This document shows positions 8,221-16,537 of a stretch of 64,000 nt of DNA, in pieces (positions within the stretch are counted from its first letter, which is position 1; each line of letters opens with the position of its first letter). Origin of the DNA: JAVKFY01 sp040223615. GTDB lineage: Bacteria; Pseudomonadota; Alphaproteobacteria; GCA-2731375. Both the position numbers and the translations under genes were made by a program. The stretch spans positions 62,001-126,000 of the forward strand of contig JAVKFY010000005.1 of assembly GCA_040223615.1 (NCBI GenBank). The letters run 5' to 3'. The notes beneath the pieces are model-generated. The model did no database searches, was not told where the DNA came from, and saw only the letters and a program-made list of their open reading frames with translations.

Positions 8221-9036
8221 ATGGCCCCGACTCCCGACTTCCCGACCTACGACAGCATCCGCGTCGAGCATGACGGCGAGCGCATCTGGCTGACCTTGAG
8301 CCGGCCGGAGCGTCGCAACGCCCTGACTCACGCGATGATGCTGGAAATCGGCGATGCCATCGAACGGGTCGAGGCGGACGAGGCCGCGCGCGTGCTGGTG
8401 ATCCGCGGCGACGGCGGCCACTTCTCCGCCGGCGGCGACATCAAAGCCATGCGCGACATGCCGCCGCCCGTGCCTGGCGAGCCCGACCCGTTGATCGCGC
8501 CGTACCGCTATTACGGCGACGTGCTGACCCGGCTGGACAATCTGCCGATCGCCACCGTCGCGGTGCTCGAGGGCTCCTGCGTCGGCGGCGGTCTCGGGAC
8601 GGCGTGTGCCTGCGACGTGGTGCTGACCTCGGCCGACGCCAAGATCGGCATGCCGGAGCCGCGCGCCGGCTTCGTGCCCTCGCAGATCATCCCCTTCGTG
8701 GTGCGCCGCATCGGTCCGGCCGCGACCCGGCGTCTGGGCGTGCTGGCCACCGTGGTCGACGGCGCCGAGGCGGCCAGGCTCGGCATCGCCGACGAGTGCC
8801 TGCCGGACAGAGCGGCGCTGGATGCTCGGCTGGCGGAGATCCTGGGCGACCTGCATCGCAACTCGCCTGCGGCGGTGGCGACGGTCAAACGGCTGGTCCT
8901 GGCCTGCAACACCGACCCGGACGAGGTGGTGCTGGATGCCGCCGCCGTCGGCCTGGTCGACCTGCTGCGCGGGCCGGAGGCCCCGGCCGGCATGGCCGCC
9001 TTCCTGGCCAAGCGCCGCCCGCCGTGGGCCGAGTAA
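8221..9036 (+). CDS. enoyl-CoA hydratase/isomerase family protein
   Basis: The 271-residue product belongs to the crotonase superfamily, which acts on acyl-CoA thioesters. It has LTLSRPERRNALTHAMM near the start, the oxyanion-hole segment HFSAGGDIKAM, and the second oxyanion loop VLEGSCVGGGLGTACACDVVL. The catalytic glutamates of classical hydratases are hard to place with confidence, so hydratase versus isomerase is open. The stop is overlapped by the proposed GTG start of the membrane protein that follows. Confidence 0.88.
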   Translation: MAPTPDFPTYDSIRVEHDGERIWLTLSRPERRNALTHAMMLEIGDAIERVEADEAARVLVIRGDGGHFSAGGDIKAMRDMPPPVPGEPDPLIAPYRYYGDVLTRLDNLPIATVAVLEGSCVGGGLGTACACDVVLTSADAKIGMPEPRAGFVPSQIIPFVVRRIGPAATRRLGVLATVVDGAEAARLGIADECLPDRAALDARLAEILGDLHRNSPAAVATVKRLVLACNTDPDEVVLDAAAVGLVDLLRGPEAPAGMAAFLAKRRPPWAE

Positions 9037-10646
9037 GCGTCACGAAGACTCGCTTGCCGCAATCATCGCCACCACCGAGCCGCCGCTCGTTTCGACTCGC
9101 CGCAGCGCTGGCGCTCGCGGTCACGGCGCTGGTTTGGGGCCTGCGTCGGTGGATCGGGATCGAGACGGGCGACTTCTCGGGGACCGACCTCGGCGCCGCC
9201 ATTCCTGTCGGCTTCGTCGGCTTCATCGACGACAACCTGTCCTACGCGTCCTGGGCAATGCAGGCGGCGCAGGGCAAGCCTCTGTTCGCCGACCTCTATA
9301 CCGCTGAACCGCATGCCGCCGCGCTGCTGAACCCGATCTTCCTGCTCTATGGCGCAGCGGCGTCGCTCGCCGGCGCGCATGTCGTCGACGCGATGCTCTG
9401 GCTGTCGCTGGCGGCGGTGCCGGTGGCGGTGCTCGCGGCCTTCGCGGTGCTCGCGCAGTCACTGAACTCGCAACGGCTGGCGGCGCTGGCGGTGGTTATC
9501 TGGATTTTCGCCGCCGGCATCGGCTGGCTGCGCAAGGCGATCGCGCTGCCGATCGGCTCCGACCTGATCAGCCGCGACCTGCACACGCTCACCACCTTCG
9601 TGAACTTCCCCTATCACACCATGGCGCTGGCCTGGATTCTGGGCGCGCTGGCGCTGCTGCTGCACATCGACCGCGCGATCGACGCCGGTCGGCGGCCGAT
9701 CGGCCTGCTCGTCGTTCTGATCGTGGCGTCACTGCTCACCACTCTGGCGCGGCCCTACGAGATGCCGATGATCGCGCTGGCGTGGTTTTTCTATGCGCTG
9801 TACCGGCGCGGGCCGCGCTGGCGCATCGGCGCGGCGCTGACGCATGGCGCGGCGCTGCTGCCGGTGGTCGTCTACCAGTACTGGGTCTCGAAACAGCCGG
9901 TGTGGGCCGACTTCGCGCAGGCCTCGCTGGCGACCGGCAGCGCCTATCCGCACCAGTTCCTGGTCGGCTTTGCCTTCCTTTGGCCGCTGGCGCTGGTCGG
10001 CATCTGGCGGTTGCGGCGCGACGCGGCACCGCCGCAGGCCCGGCTGCTGGTGGTGTGGTTCGCCCTGATGGGGGTGCCGATGCTGTTCGGGCACCTGGGC
10101 CTGGCCAAGCTGGCCGGCGGCGCGCCGCTGCTATTCGCGGCGCTGGCGACGCCGGCGATGGTGTGGCTGTGGGGCAGGGGTCGGGCCCTGCGCTTCGCCC
10201 TGGCCGGCGCGGCGTTGCTGTCGCTGCCGAGCACGATCCTGGTGCTGCTGTTCTGGCGCGCGGAAGGCGTGCGCACGGTCGATGGCGAGGTGCTGGCGCT
10301 GGTCAACGCGCTGCCGGCCGAGACCCGCATCCTCACCGACTGCGAGACCGGCCGCTTCATCCCGGCGCTCACCGGCCGACGCGTCTGGTGCGGGCAATGG
10401 GCGCTGACGCCGCAATACAAGGACAAGGACCGTCAGGCGACGTTGCTCGGCCTCTACGCCAGCGACCACGTGGTGCCCGGCGACGCCGGCCAGGTGCCGC
10501 CGCTGCAACCGGTCGGCCTGCAGGAACTGACGGCGCGTGACGGCCTCGACGTGCTGTTGGCGCCGGTCGACGCGCCGGTCTGGCTCAGCCTGCGCGGTCC
10601 GGTCACCCAGGTCGGCGAACGCTGGCGGCTGACGCGTTTGCGCTGA
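9024..10646 (+). CDS. multi-pass membrane protein, possible GT-C-type glycosyltransferase
   Basis: About 540 residues with at least nine hydrophobic helices, then a soluble C-terminal stretch (TRILTDCETGRFIPALTGRRVWCGQW). The first extracytoplasmic loop after helix one contains acidic residues (GFIDDNLSYA), as in lipid-linked-sugar GT-C glycosyltransferases, but I find no signature that proves the family. The start is uncertain: the GTG at 9024 overlaps the previous gene by 13 bp, and a TTG at 9054 is also in frame; neither has a strong ribosome site. Translational coupling to the hydratase gene is likely. Confidence 0.6.
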   Translation: MGRVSVTKTRLPQSSPPPSRRSFRLAAALALAVTALVWGLRRWIGIETGDFSGTDLGAAIPVGFVGFIDDNLSYASWAMQAAQGKPLFADLYTAEPHAAALLNPIFLLYGAAASLAGAHVVDAMLWLSLAAVPVAVLAAFAVLAQSLNSQRLAALAVVIWIFAAGIGWLRKAIALPIGSDLISRDLHTLTTFVNFPYHTMALAWILGALALLLHIDRAIDAGRRPIGLLVVLIVASLLTTLARPYEMPMIALAWFFYALYRRGPRWRIGAALTHGAALLPVVVYQYWVSKQPVWADFAQASLATGSAYPHQFLVGFAFLWPLALVGIWRLRRDAAPPQARLLVVWFALMGVPMLFGHLGLAKLAGGAPLLFAALATPAMVWLWGRGRALRFALAGAALLSLPSTILVLLFWRAEGVRTVDGEVLALVNALPAETRILTDCETGRFIPALTGRRVWCGQWALTPQYKDKDRQATLLGLYASDHVVPGDAGQVPPLQPVGLQELTARDGLDVLLAPVDAPVWLSLRGPVTQVGERWRLTRLR

Positions 10647-10747
10647 AGGCGGGGGCTCGAATTCTTGGCGGCGGCCACGATATTCTCCGTGTATCGTTGT
10701 CCTAGTATTCTATTTCACAGAAACATGATGCAATTTGGGAGAAGGAC

Positions 10748-11833
10748 ATGACCGGAGAGCAGGCGCGGACCACCGGCGGGCGGGGCCGCCTCTACGACAA
10801 TGTCATGGATACCATCGGCGACACGCCGTGCATTCGCATCAACAACCTGGCGCCGGACGGCGTGACGCTCTTCGTGAAGGCCGAGTTCTTCAACCCGGCC
10901 GCGTCGGTCAAGGACCGCCTGGCGATCTCCATCATCGAGGAGGCCGAGCGCTCCGGCGCGCTGAAACCGGGCATGACCGTGGTCGAGGCGACCAGCGGCA
11001 ACACCGGCATCGGCCTGGCCATGGTCTGCGCCGCCAAGGGCTATCCGCTGGTCATCACCATGGCCGATAGCTTCTCCATCGAGCGGCGCAAGCTGATGCG
11101 ATTCCTGGGCGCCAAGGTGGTGCTGACGCCCCGGGCGCAGAAGGGTTTCGGCATGTACCAGAAGGCGGTCGAACTGGCCGAGGCCAACGGCTGGTTCCTG
11201 GCGCACCAGTTCGAGACCGACGCCAACGCGCGCATTCATGAGAACACCACCGGCCGCGAGGTGCTGGCCGACTTCGAGGGCCAGCGACTGGATTACTTCG
11301 TCACCGGCTACGGCACCGGCGGCACGGTCAGCGGCGTGGCCCGCGTGCTGCGCAAGGAACGGCCGGACACCAAGATCATCCTGTCCGAGCCGGCCAACGC
11401 CCAGCTCCTCGGCAGCGGCCAGGCGCAGGAGCGCAACGCCGACGGTTCGCCGGCGGTGAGCCACGCCGCCTTCGAGCCGCACCCGATCCAGGGCTGGACG
11501 CCGGACTTCATCCCGCTGGTGCTGCAGGAGGCGATCGACAAGAAGTATTTCGACGAGCTGATCCCGGTGCCCGGCCCGGTCGGCATCGAGTGGTCGCAGA
11601 AGTTGGCGCAGAAGGAGGGCATCATGACCGGCGTCTCCGGCGGCGCCACCTTTGCCATCGCCATGCAGGTCGCCGAGAAGGCGGCGGCCGGCTCGGTCAT
11701 CCTGTGCATGCTGCCCGACACCAGCGAGCGCTATCTGTCGTCGCCGCTGTTCGAGACTATCGAGCAGGAGATGACCGAGGAGGAGATCGCGCTGTCGCTG
11801 TCGACGCCGGGCTTCCACATGCCGAGCGCGTAG
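10748..11833 (+). CDS. cysK: cysteine synthase A (O-acetylserine sulfhydrylase)
   Basis: The 361-residue protein is a fold-type II PLP enzyme that makes cysteine from O-acetylserine and sulfide. The PLP lysine is Lys55 in NPAASVKDR, the substrate loop is EATSGNTGIGLA, and the phosphate-binding loop is TGYGTGGTVSG. It is longer than the common form of about 310 residues, with an extended C-terminal region (TPDFIPLVLQEAIDKKYFDE onward) that still ends in the family's SGGATFAIAMQVA and MLPDTSERYLSSPLF. GGGAGAAGGAC precedes the ATG. It ends 4 bp before the convergent membrane protein. Confidence 0.9.
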   Translation: MTGEQARTTGGRGRLYDNVMDTIGDTPCIRINNLAPDGVTLFVKAEFFNPAASVKDRLAISIIEEAERSGALKPGMTVVEATSGNTGIGLAMVCAAKGYPLVITMADSFSIERRKLMRFLGAKVVLTPRAQKGFGMYQKAVELAEANGWFLAHQFETDANARIHENTTGREVLADFEGQRLDYFVTGYGTGGTVSGVARVLRKERPDTKIILSEPANAQLLGSGQAQERNADGSPAVSHAAFEPHPIQGWTPDFIPLVLQEAIDKKYFDELIPVPGPVGIEWSQKLAQKEGIMTGVSGGATFAIAMQVAEKAAAGSVILCMLPDTSERYLSSPLFETIEQEMTEEEIALSLSTPGFHMPSA

Positions 11834-11837
11834 CCGG

Positions 11838-12548
11838 TTAGGGCTGTTCCCGCGGCACTGCCTTGTAGCGGTACATGTGCGTGGTCTGGCTGTAGGCCAG
11901 CTCGACGCCGCCGGTCGCCTGGTCGTGGATCGCGTCGACCTTGAGCCAGTCGGTGAAGGTCTGCGTCACTTCAATGGCCGGGGCGGTCGGCACCGCTGCC
12001 GTCAGGTACTTGTTCGGCGATAGCCACACGCGCAGTGCCATGCGGAAGTTGTCGGGGCCGTCCAGGCGATAGCGGCCGGCCAGCACCGACTGGCCGTTCG
12101 TCACCGACATGACGACCGGGAGAGCGATGGACTCGCCGGTATGGTGGTCCCAGAGATCGACCGTCGGCGCGACGGCGCCGAGCGGGGCGGCGGCGGTGCG
12201 CACCTCGAAGACGATGTCGGCGCGGTCGACGCGCAGCTTCGCCGGGCCATGCAGGATGATCAGCAGCACGGCGTAGCCGACGACCAGCGCCGCCGCGCCG
12301 CCGGCCATCATCAGGCCGCTGCGTCCCTTGAACAGTTCGGGCGGCGCCAGCACGATCAGCAGGCCGACGATGGCGCCGATGATCGCGCTGGCCGGGCCGA
12401 GTCCGGTGACCATGCCCATGGCGATGCCGCCATTCATGTCGCGTCCGCCGGCGGCGGCGACCAGCAGCGGATAGATCGCGAACACCGCCAGCAGCACGCC
12501 GACGATGGCGCCGATCACGACGCCGGCAATGATCTTGAGTGCGAGCAT
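11838..12548 (-). CDS. membrane protein of unknown function
   Basis: The 236-residue product has three hydrophobic segments in its first 110 residues (around 5-30, 50-68 and 82-100), then a soluble beta-rich C-terminal part of about 125 residues. I do not recognise the family. The glycine-rich pair GGIAMGMVTGLGPASAIIGAIVG is typical of tightly packed helices. It is divergent from the dioxygenase gene, with an 89-bp gap that should hold both promoters. Confidence 0.6.
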   Translation of the reverse strand: MLALKIIAGVVIGAIVGVLLAVFAIYPLLVAAAGGRDMNGGIAMGMVTGLGPASAIIGAIVGLLIVLAPPELFKGRSGLMMAGGAAALVVGYAVLLIILHGPAKLRVDRADIVFEVRTAAAPLGAVAPTVDLWDHHTGESIALPVVMSVTNGQSVLAGRYRLDGPDNFRMALRVWLSPNKYLTAAVPTAPAIEVTQTFTDWLKVDAIHDQATGGVELAYSQTTHMYRYKAVPREQP

Positions 12549-12637
12549 GGAATGCCTCGCTGGCTGGGTGAGGCATCATTTGGCCACGACGCGCCAGATG
12601 ATACGATAGCGGACGAGGAAACCCCGGGAGGGCGGCC

Positions 12638-13801
12638 ATGAACGAGCTCGCACCACGCACCCCGACCCGCGCCGAGCACGCCGCGGCGATGGCCGACTAC
12701 ATCCGCGACGGCGAGGCCCGCGCGGCCGAGATCGGCAACCGCGGTCCGGTGCGCTTCGACGCCGACGGCAAGCTGCACCCCGACATTCTCGACGCCTTCC
12801 GCCGCCACGGCTTCTATGTCTTCCAGGGCGTGGTCGATGCCGCCGAGATCGCCGAGCTGCGCGCCGGCGCCGACGACATGCTGGACCGAGCGCCGGTCGC
12901 GCCGGGCGCCGCGCTCGACGCCAAGGGCCGGCCGGCGCTGGGCCGCGACTACGCCCGCGATCCCTACAAGCTGGTCAAGCCGCTGTCCGACCCCTGGGGC
13001 GGCACCGATGTGCTGAACGGCCGCCATCCCACCCGGATGACCCAGCCGGCAGCCGACGCCGACGCGCCCGACTACACCGTGTTCCTGATCTACGGCATGT
13101 GCCAGGCGATGCCGGCGGCGCTGCGGGTCTACGGCCACCCGGCGTTGCTGTCGGTCGCCGCGTCAATCAACGGCGCCGACTTCGTGCCGTTCAACGACGT
13201 GATCTTCGTCAAGCAGGCGGGGCTCGGCGGCGCGGTGTCGTGGCACCAGGACGGCGTCACCCACTGGAACGCGCCGAACTGGGACCAGGGCATCCACGGC
13301 TTCAACTTCCAGATCCAGCTCTACCAGACCACGCCGGCCAACTGCCTGTGGGTGATGCCCGGCACGCACAAGCTCGGCCGTGCCAACATCAAGCAGATGG
13401 TGGCGGAGAATGGCGGCGACGACCGGCTGCCGGGCGCGGTGCCGCTGGTCTGCCAGCCCGGCGATGTCACCATGGTGAACCGCCAGACGCTGCACGGCTC
13501 GTTCGCCAACACCTCGCCCAACCGTCGCGTCTCGGTGACCTTCGGCTTCCACCGGCGCACGTCGGTGATCGGCCAGAAAGGCGCGCTGGCGATGGATGGC
13601 GACGGCGTCTACGACGAGCAGCGCATCTTCGAGCGCGCCGCCGTCATTCAGGTCGCCATCGACGCCCGCCACCAGCACCGCCCCGACGAGACCCCATTCC
13701 GGTACGAACCCTTCGCCGGCCTGGAGGACGACTTCCGTTTCAACGACGCGACCTTCGAGCGCGTGATCCGCGACTACAACACCAAGGACCTGGCGATCTG
13801 A
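12638..13801 (+). CDS. phytanoyl-CoA dioxygenase family protein
   Basis: The 387-residue product is an Fe(II)/2-oxoglutarate-dependent oxygenase of the PhyH type. The iron site reads WHQDGVTHW (first His and Asp) and the distal His lies in QTLHGSFANTSPNRR, with the Arg in NRRVSV as the likely 2-oxoglutarate ligand. The segment LWVMPGTHKLGRA is characteristic. It probably hydroxylates a small molecule; the substrate is unknown. GGGAGGGCGGCC precedes the ATG. A hairpin follows the stop. Confidence 0.88.
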   Translation: MNELAPRTPTRAEHAAAMADYIRDGEARAAEIGNRGPVRFDADGKLHPDILDAFRRHGFYVFQGVVDAAEIAELRAGADDMLDRAPVAPGAALDAKGRPALGRDYARDPYKLVKPLSDPWGGTDVLNGRHPTRMTQPAADADAPDYTVFLIYGMCQAMPAALRVYGHPALLSVAASINGADFVPFNDVIFVKQAGLGGAVSWHQDGVTHWNAPNWDQGIHGFNFQIQLYQTTPANCLWVMPGTHKLGRANIKQMVAENGGDDRLPGAVPLVCQPGDVTMVNRQTLHGSFANTSPNRRVSVTFGFHRRTSVIGQKGALAMDGDGVYDEQRIFERAAVIQVAIDARHQHRPDETPFRYEPFAGLEDDFRFNDATFERVIRDYNTKDLAI

Positions 13802-13816
13802 CGTCCCGGAACGCAA

Positions 13817-13840
13817 ATGGCCGCTCCGGGGGGCGGCCAT
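13817..13840 (+). terminator. hairpin after the dioxygenase gene
   Basis: ATGGCCGC (13817-13824) pairs perfectly with GCGGCCAT (13833-13840) around an 8-base loop, 15 bp after the stop codon. A T-containing but not continuous tail follows. Confidence 0.55.
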
Positions 13841-14052
13841 CGCATTGGTTGTTGAATGTACGACCCGGATAAGACCGAGTAGTACATCGCGAATGAGTTG
13901 CTACACCGGCACCCGCCGCAGAACGCCACGGATTTATTCGTCTGGGAACTCAGTGATTGAGGAAGTTGATCGGGCGCCTGTTGCGCGCGAACCACGGAAG
14001 TACGAGGTACGAAAAAAAACAGTGAAACAAGAAAGTTCACATTCTCCGTGAC

Positions 14053-14078
14053 ACTCGGTAGGATTTTTCCTACGGAGT
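14053..14078. repeat. 26-bp near-perfect palindrome with T-rich centre
   Basis: Arms ACTCGGTAGGA (14053-14063) and TCCTACGGAGT (14068-14078) pair at 10 of 11 positions around TTTT. It could be an operator or an RNA hairpin. It lies about 15 bp after another small inverted repeat (GTGAA and TTCAC). Confidence 0.55.
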
Positions 14079-14149
14079 CGGCCGGGACGCCCGTCAACGG
14101 TGTTGCTGCACCTCAGGACGCCCCGGCCGTGCCGAGCGCGCCAAGCGGC

Positions 14150-14180
14150 GGATCACTACGGGAACGTCCTGTAGTGATCC
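14150..14180. repeat. perfect 10-bp inverted repeat
   Basis: GGATCACTAC (14150-14159) and GTAGTGATCC (14171-14180) are exact complements with an 11-base loop. No T-run follows, so a protein-binding site or structured RNA is as likely as a terminator. Confidence 0.5.
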
Positions 14181-14194
14181 TGCCGCTGACGATA

Positions 14195-14246
14195 TTTTCA
14201 GCGATTCGGGGGGCTATGTCCCCACACATGCCCAACTTGCTGAAAA
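14195..14246. repeat. 8-bp inverted repeat enclosing a GGGG/CCCC stem
   Basis: TTTTCAGC (14195-14202) pairs with GCTGAAAA (14239-14246). Inside, a run of G around 14208-14213 can pair with CCCC around 14220-14223. The nested arrangement would fold well as RNA. Confidence 0.4.
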
Positions 14247-14411
14247 CATTCGGATTTTTCAAACTCGGTGCTGTTCGCTCCGGGCCGGCGCGGCTTTGAT
14301 TCGTCGGCTCAAATCGGCGATCTGCGCTCAGAACTACTCGGGCGCGCACGATTTAGAGGTCATCCGTCGCGATGCAGAACGGCGCGGCGAAAGGTTCCCA
14401 GGCGAAGAAGA

Positions 14412-14439
14412 AACCCCTGCCGTCTGAACGGCAGGGGTT
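14412..14439 (-). terminator. strong intrinsic terminator for glnA
   Basis: AACCCCTGCCGT (14412-14423) and ACGGCAGGGGTT (14428-14439) form a perfect 12-bp stem with a CTGA loop. Read on the minus strand it is followed by a T-rich tail, so it should end the glnB-glnA transcript. Confidence 0.85.
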
Positions 14440-14514
14440 CCTTGACGGGTCCACCGGGTTGCTCCACCTTGCCCGTGGGGGCAGGGCGCTAGACCCGGTT
14501 TTCAGCGGTCGCAG

Positions 14515-15924
14515 CTATACGCTGTAGTACATCGCGAATTCGACCGGGTGCGGGGTGGTCTCGAAGGTCACGACCTCGTCCATCTTGAGTTCGATGAAGG
14601 CGTCGATCTGGTCGTCGGTGAACACGCCGCCCTTCTTCAGGTAGTCGCGGTCGCTGTCCAGTGCGGTCAGCGCCTGACGCAGGCTGGAGCACACGGTCGG
14701 GATGTCCTTCAGCTCCTCCGGCGGCAGGTCGTACAGGTCCTTGTCGATCGGATCGCCCGGGTGGATCTTGTTCTCGATGCCGTCCAGGCCGGCCATCAGC
14801 ATCGCCGAGAAAGCCAGGTACGGATTCGATCCGGCATCCGGGAAGCGGACCTCGACGCGCTTCCCGTTCGGGCTCGGCGCGAACGGGATGCGGCACGACG
14901 CCGATCGGTTGCGAGCCGAGTAGGCCAGCAGCACCGGCGCCTCGAAGCCCGGCACCAGCCGCTTGTAGGAGTTGGTCAGCGAATTGGTGAAGGCGTTGAT
15001 CGAGCGGGCGTGCCGGATGATGCCGCCGATGTAGTACAGGCAGGTCTCCGACAGGTCGGCGTAGCCCGACCCGGCGAACAGCGGCTTGCCGTCTTTCCAG
15101 ATCGACTGGTGCACGTGCATGCCCGAGCCGTTATCGCCGAACACCGGCTTCGGCATGAAGGTCGCGGTCTTGCCGTAGGCGTGCGCGACGTTCTGCACCA
15201 CGTACTTGTAGATCTGCATGGTGTCGGCCTGCTTGGTCAGCGGTCCGAAGTAGATGCCGAGTTCGTGCTGCGAGGGCGCCACCTCGTGGTGATGCTTCTC
15301 GACCCTCACGCCCATGTCGGCCAGGACGGTGAGCATCTCCGAGCGCAGGTCGGCGCCGCTGTCGATCGGCGGCACCGGGAAGTAGCCGCCCTTGACCGCC
15401 GGCCGGTGACCGGTGTTGGAGCCGTCCAGGACCTTGCCCGAATTGTACGGCCCCTCGACGTCGTCAAGCTCGACGAAGGTCCGGTTCATCGAAACTTCAT
15501 ACTTCACGTCGTCGAACACGAAGAACTCGGCTTCCGGGCCGAAATAGCAGGTGTCGCCGATGCCGGACGACTTCAAGTAGGCCTCCGCGCGCTTGGCGAT
15601 GCCGCGCGGGCAGCGGCCGTAGGACTCATGCGTCGACGGCTCCAGCACGTCGCAGTTGATGATCATCGTCGGTTGCGCGAAGAACGGGTCCATCGTCGCC
15701 GACGACGGATCCGGCATCAGCGTCATGTCGGACTCGTTGATCGCCTTCCAGCCGGCGATCGACGAGCCGTCGAACATGATCCCGTCGGCGAAAGCGTCCT
15801 CATCCATCATCTTGGAGTCCATCGCCAGGTGCTGCCACTTGCCGCGCGGGTCGGTGAAGCGGAGGTCGACGAATTTGATGTCCTCGTCCTTGATCTGCTG
15901 GAGGACCGATTTCACGTCCGACAT
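14515..15924 (-). CDS. glnA: glutamine synthetase, type I
   Basis: The 469-residue enzyme makes glutamine from glutamate, ammonia and ATP. The active-site blocks are FDGSSIAGW, FGPEAEFFVFD, HHHEVAPSQHELG, GDNGSGMHVHQS and NRSASCRIP. Tyr398 in KDLYDLPPEE is the residue adenylylated in the regulated class I-beta enzymes, so control by GlnE is expected. It lies 60 bp after glnB on the same strand, the usual pairing in alphaproteobacteria, and should be expressed partly from the sigma-54 promoter upstream of glnB. AGAGGAAC precedes the ATG. Confidence 0.97.
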   Translation of the reverse strand: MSDVKSVLQQIKDEDIKFVDLRFTDPRGKWQHLAMDSKMMDEDAFADGIMFDGSSIAGWKAINESDMTLMPDPSSATMDPFFAQPTMIINCDVLEPSTHESYGRCPRGIAKRAEAYLKSSGIGDTCYFGPEAEFFVFDDVKYEVSMNRTFVELDDVEGPYNSGKVLDGSNTGHRPAVKGGYFPVPPIDSGADLRSEMLTVLADMGVRVEKHHHEVAPSQHELGIYFGPLTKQADTMQIYKYVVQNVAHAYGKTATFMPKPVFGDNGSGMHVHQSIWKDGKPLFAGSGYADLSETCLYYIGGIIRHARSINAFTNSLTNSYKRLVPGFEAPVLLAYSARNRSASCRIPFAPSPNGKRVEVRFPDAGSNPYLAFSAMLMAGLDGIENKIHPGDPIDKDLYDLPPEELKDIPTVCSSLRQALTALDSDRDYLKKGGVFTDDQIDAFIELKMDEVVTFETTPHPVEFAMYYSV

Positions 15925-15984
15925 ATGCGTAGTTCCTCTGACTGTTAGGTCCCGCCGGTCTTGCGGCCGGGGCGGGGTTGGTCT

Positions 15985-16323
15985 CTAGATCGCTTCGCCG
16001 CCGCGTTCGCCGGTGCGGATGCGGATAGCTTCCTCGATGGTCGAGATGAAGATCTTGCCGTCGCCGATGCGCCCGGTGTGGGCCGCGCGCTGGATTGCCT
16101 CCACCGCGCGCTCCACCATGTCGTCCTCCAGCACCACCTCGATCTTCACCTTGGGCAGGAAGTCGACGACGTACTCGGCGCCGCGGTAGAGCTCGGTGTG
16201 GCCCTTCTGGCGCCCGAATCCCTTGGCTTCGACCACGGTGATGCCCTGCAGGCCGAGTTCATGCAGGGCCTCTTTCACCTCATCCAGCTTGAACGGCTTG
16301 ATGATCGCCTCGATCTTCTTCAT
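15985..16323 (-). CDS. glnB: nitrogen regulatory protein PII
   Basis: The 112-residue trimeric signal protein senses 2-oxoglutarate, ATP/ADP and, through uridylylation, glutamine. It starts MKKIEAIIKPFKLDEVKEAL; Tyr51 in the T-loop (ELYRGAEY) is the uridylylation site, and TGRIGDGKIF forms the nucleotide-binding C region. The length is exactly that of PII proteins. The frame extends upstream to 16476, but the added residues are not family-like. A sigma-54 element lies about 70 bp upstream, and glnA follows. Confidence 0.97.
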   Translation of the reverse strand: MKKIEAIIKPFKLDEVKEALHELGLQGITVVEAKGFGRQKGHTELYRGAEYVVDFLPKVKIEVVLEDDMVERAVEAIQRAAHTGRIGDGKIFISTIEEAIRIRTGERGGEAI

Positions 16324-16389
16324 CGCTCTGTCACATCCGGTTCCGAACAAGCCAAACGGTCGCCGCCACGACGCCCGCGAGTGCTCAAT

Positions 16390-16405
16390 AGCACGCCGCG
16401 TGCCA
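16390..16405 (-). promoter_or_regulatory. sigma-54 promoter for glnB-glnA
   Basis: On the minus strand the sequence reads TGGCACGCGGCGTGCT, close to the consensus TGGCACG-N4-TTGCW, with the GG and GC doublets separated by the required ten bases. The start site would fall near 16379, giving a leader of about 55 bases. About 35 bp further upstream, 16439-16455 reads TGCACCGGCTTGGGGCC on the same strand, a partial match to an NtrC site (first half exact, second weak). Nitrogen control through NtrC is known for this operon type. Confidence 0.7.
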
Positions 16406-16537
16406 GCCCTGAAATGCCCGCTTTCGCGCCCGTTTCCCGGCCCCAAGCCGGTGCAGGGCCGTTCATTTGGCCTCACCTGTTGAGCAAATCATACGCAATT
16501 GCCGACAAATTGGGCAGGATTGTGTGGGTTGGCGCGC

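Larger units (their letters stand above)
13841..14411. other. non-coding convergent gap with many inverted repeats
   Basis: About 570 bp between two convergent genes, so no promoter for either is needed here. It is richer in A and T than its surroundings, especially 13860-14060. I see no convincing gene: open frames have no family resemblance and no good ribosome sites. It contains three clean palindromes, listed separately. The 16-mer GTAGTACATCGCGAAT at 13879-13894 also occurs at the 3' end of glnA (14524-14539). A small RNA or remnant of a mobile element is possible. Confidence 0.5.

Noticed and set aside
14048..14299. 83-residue frame in the convergent gap
   Set aside because: No ribosome site, no resemblance to a family, and it crosses two strong palindromes.
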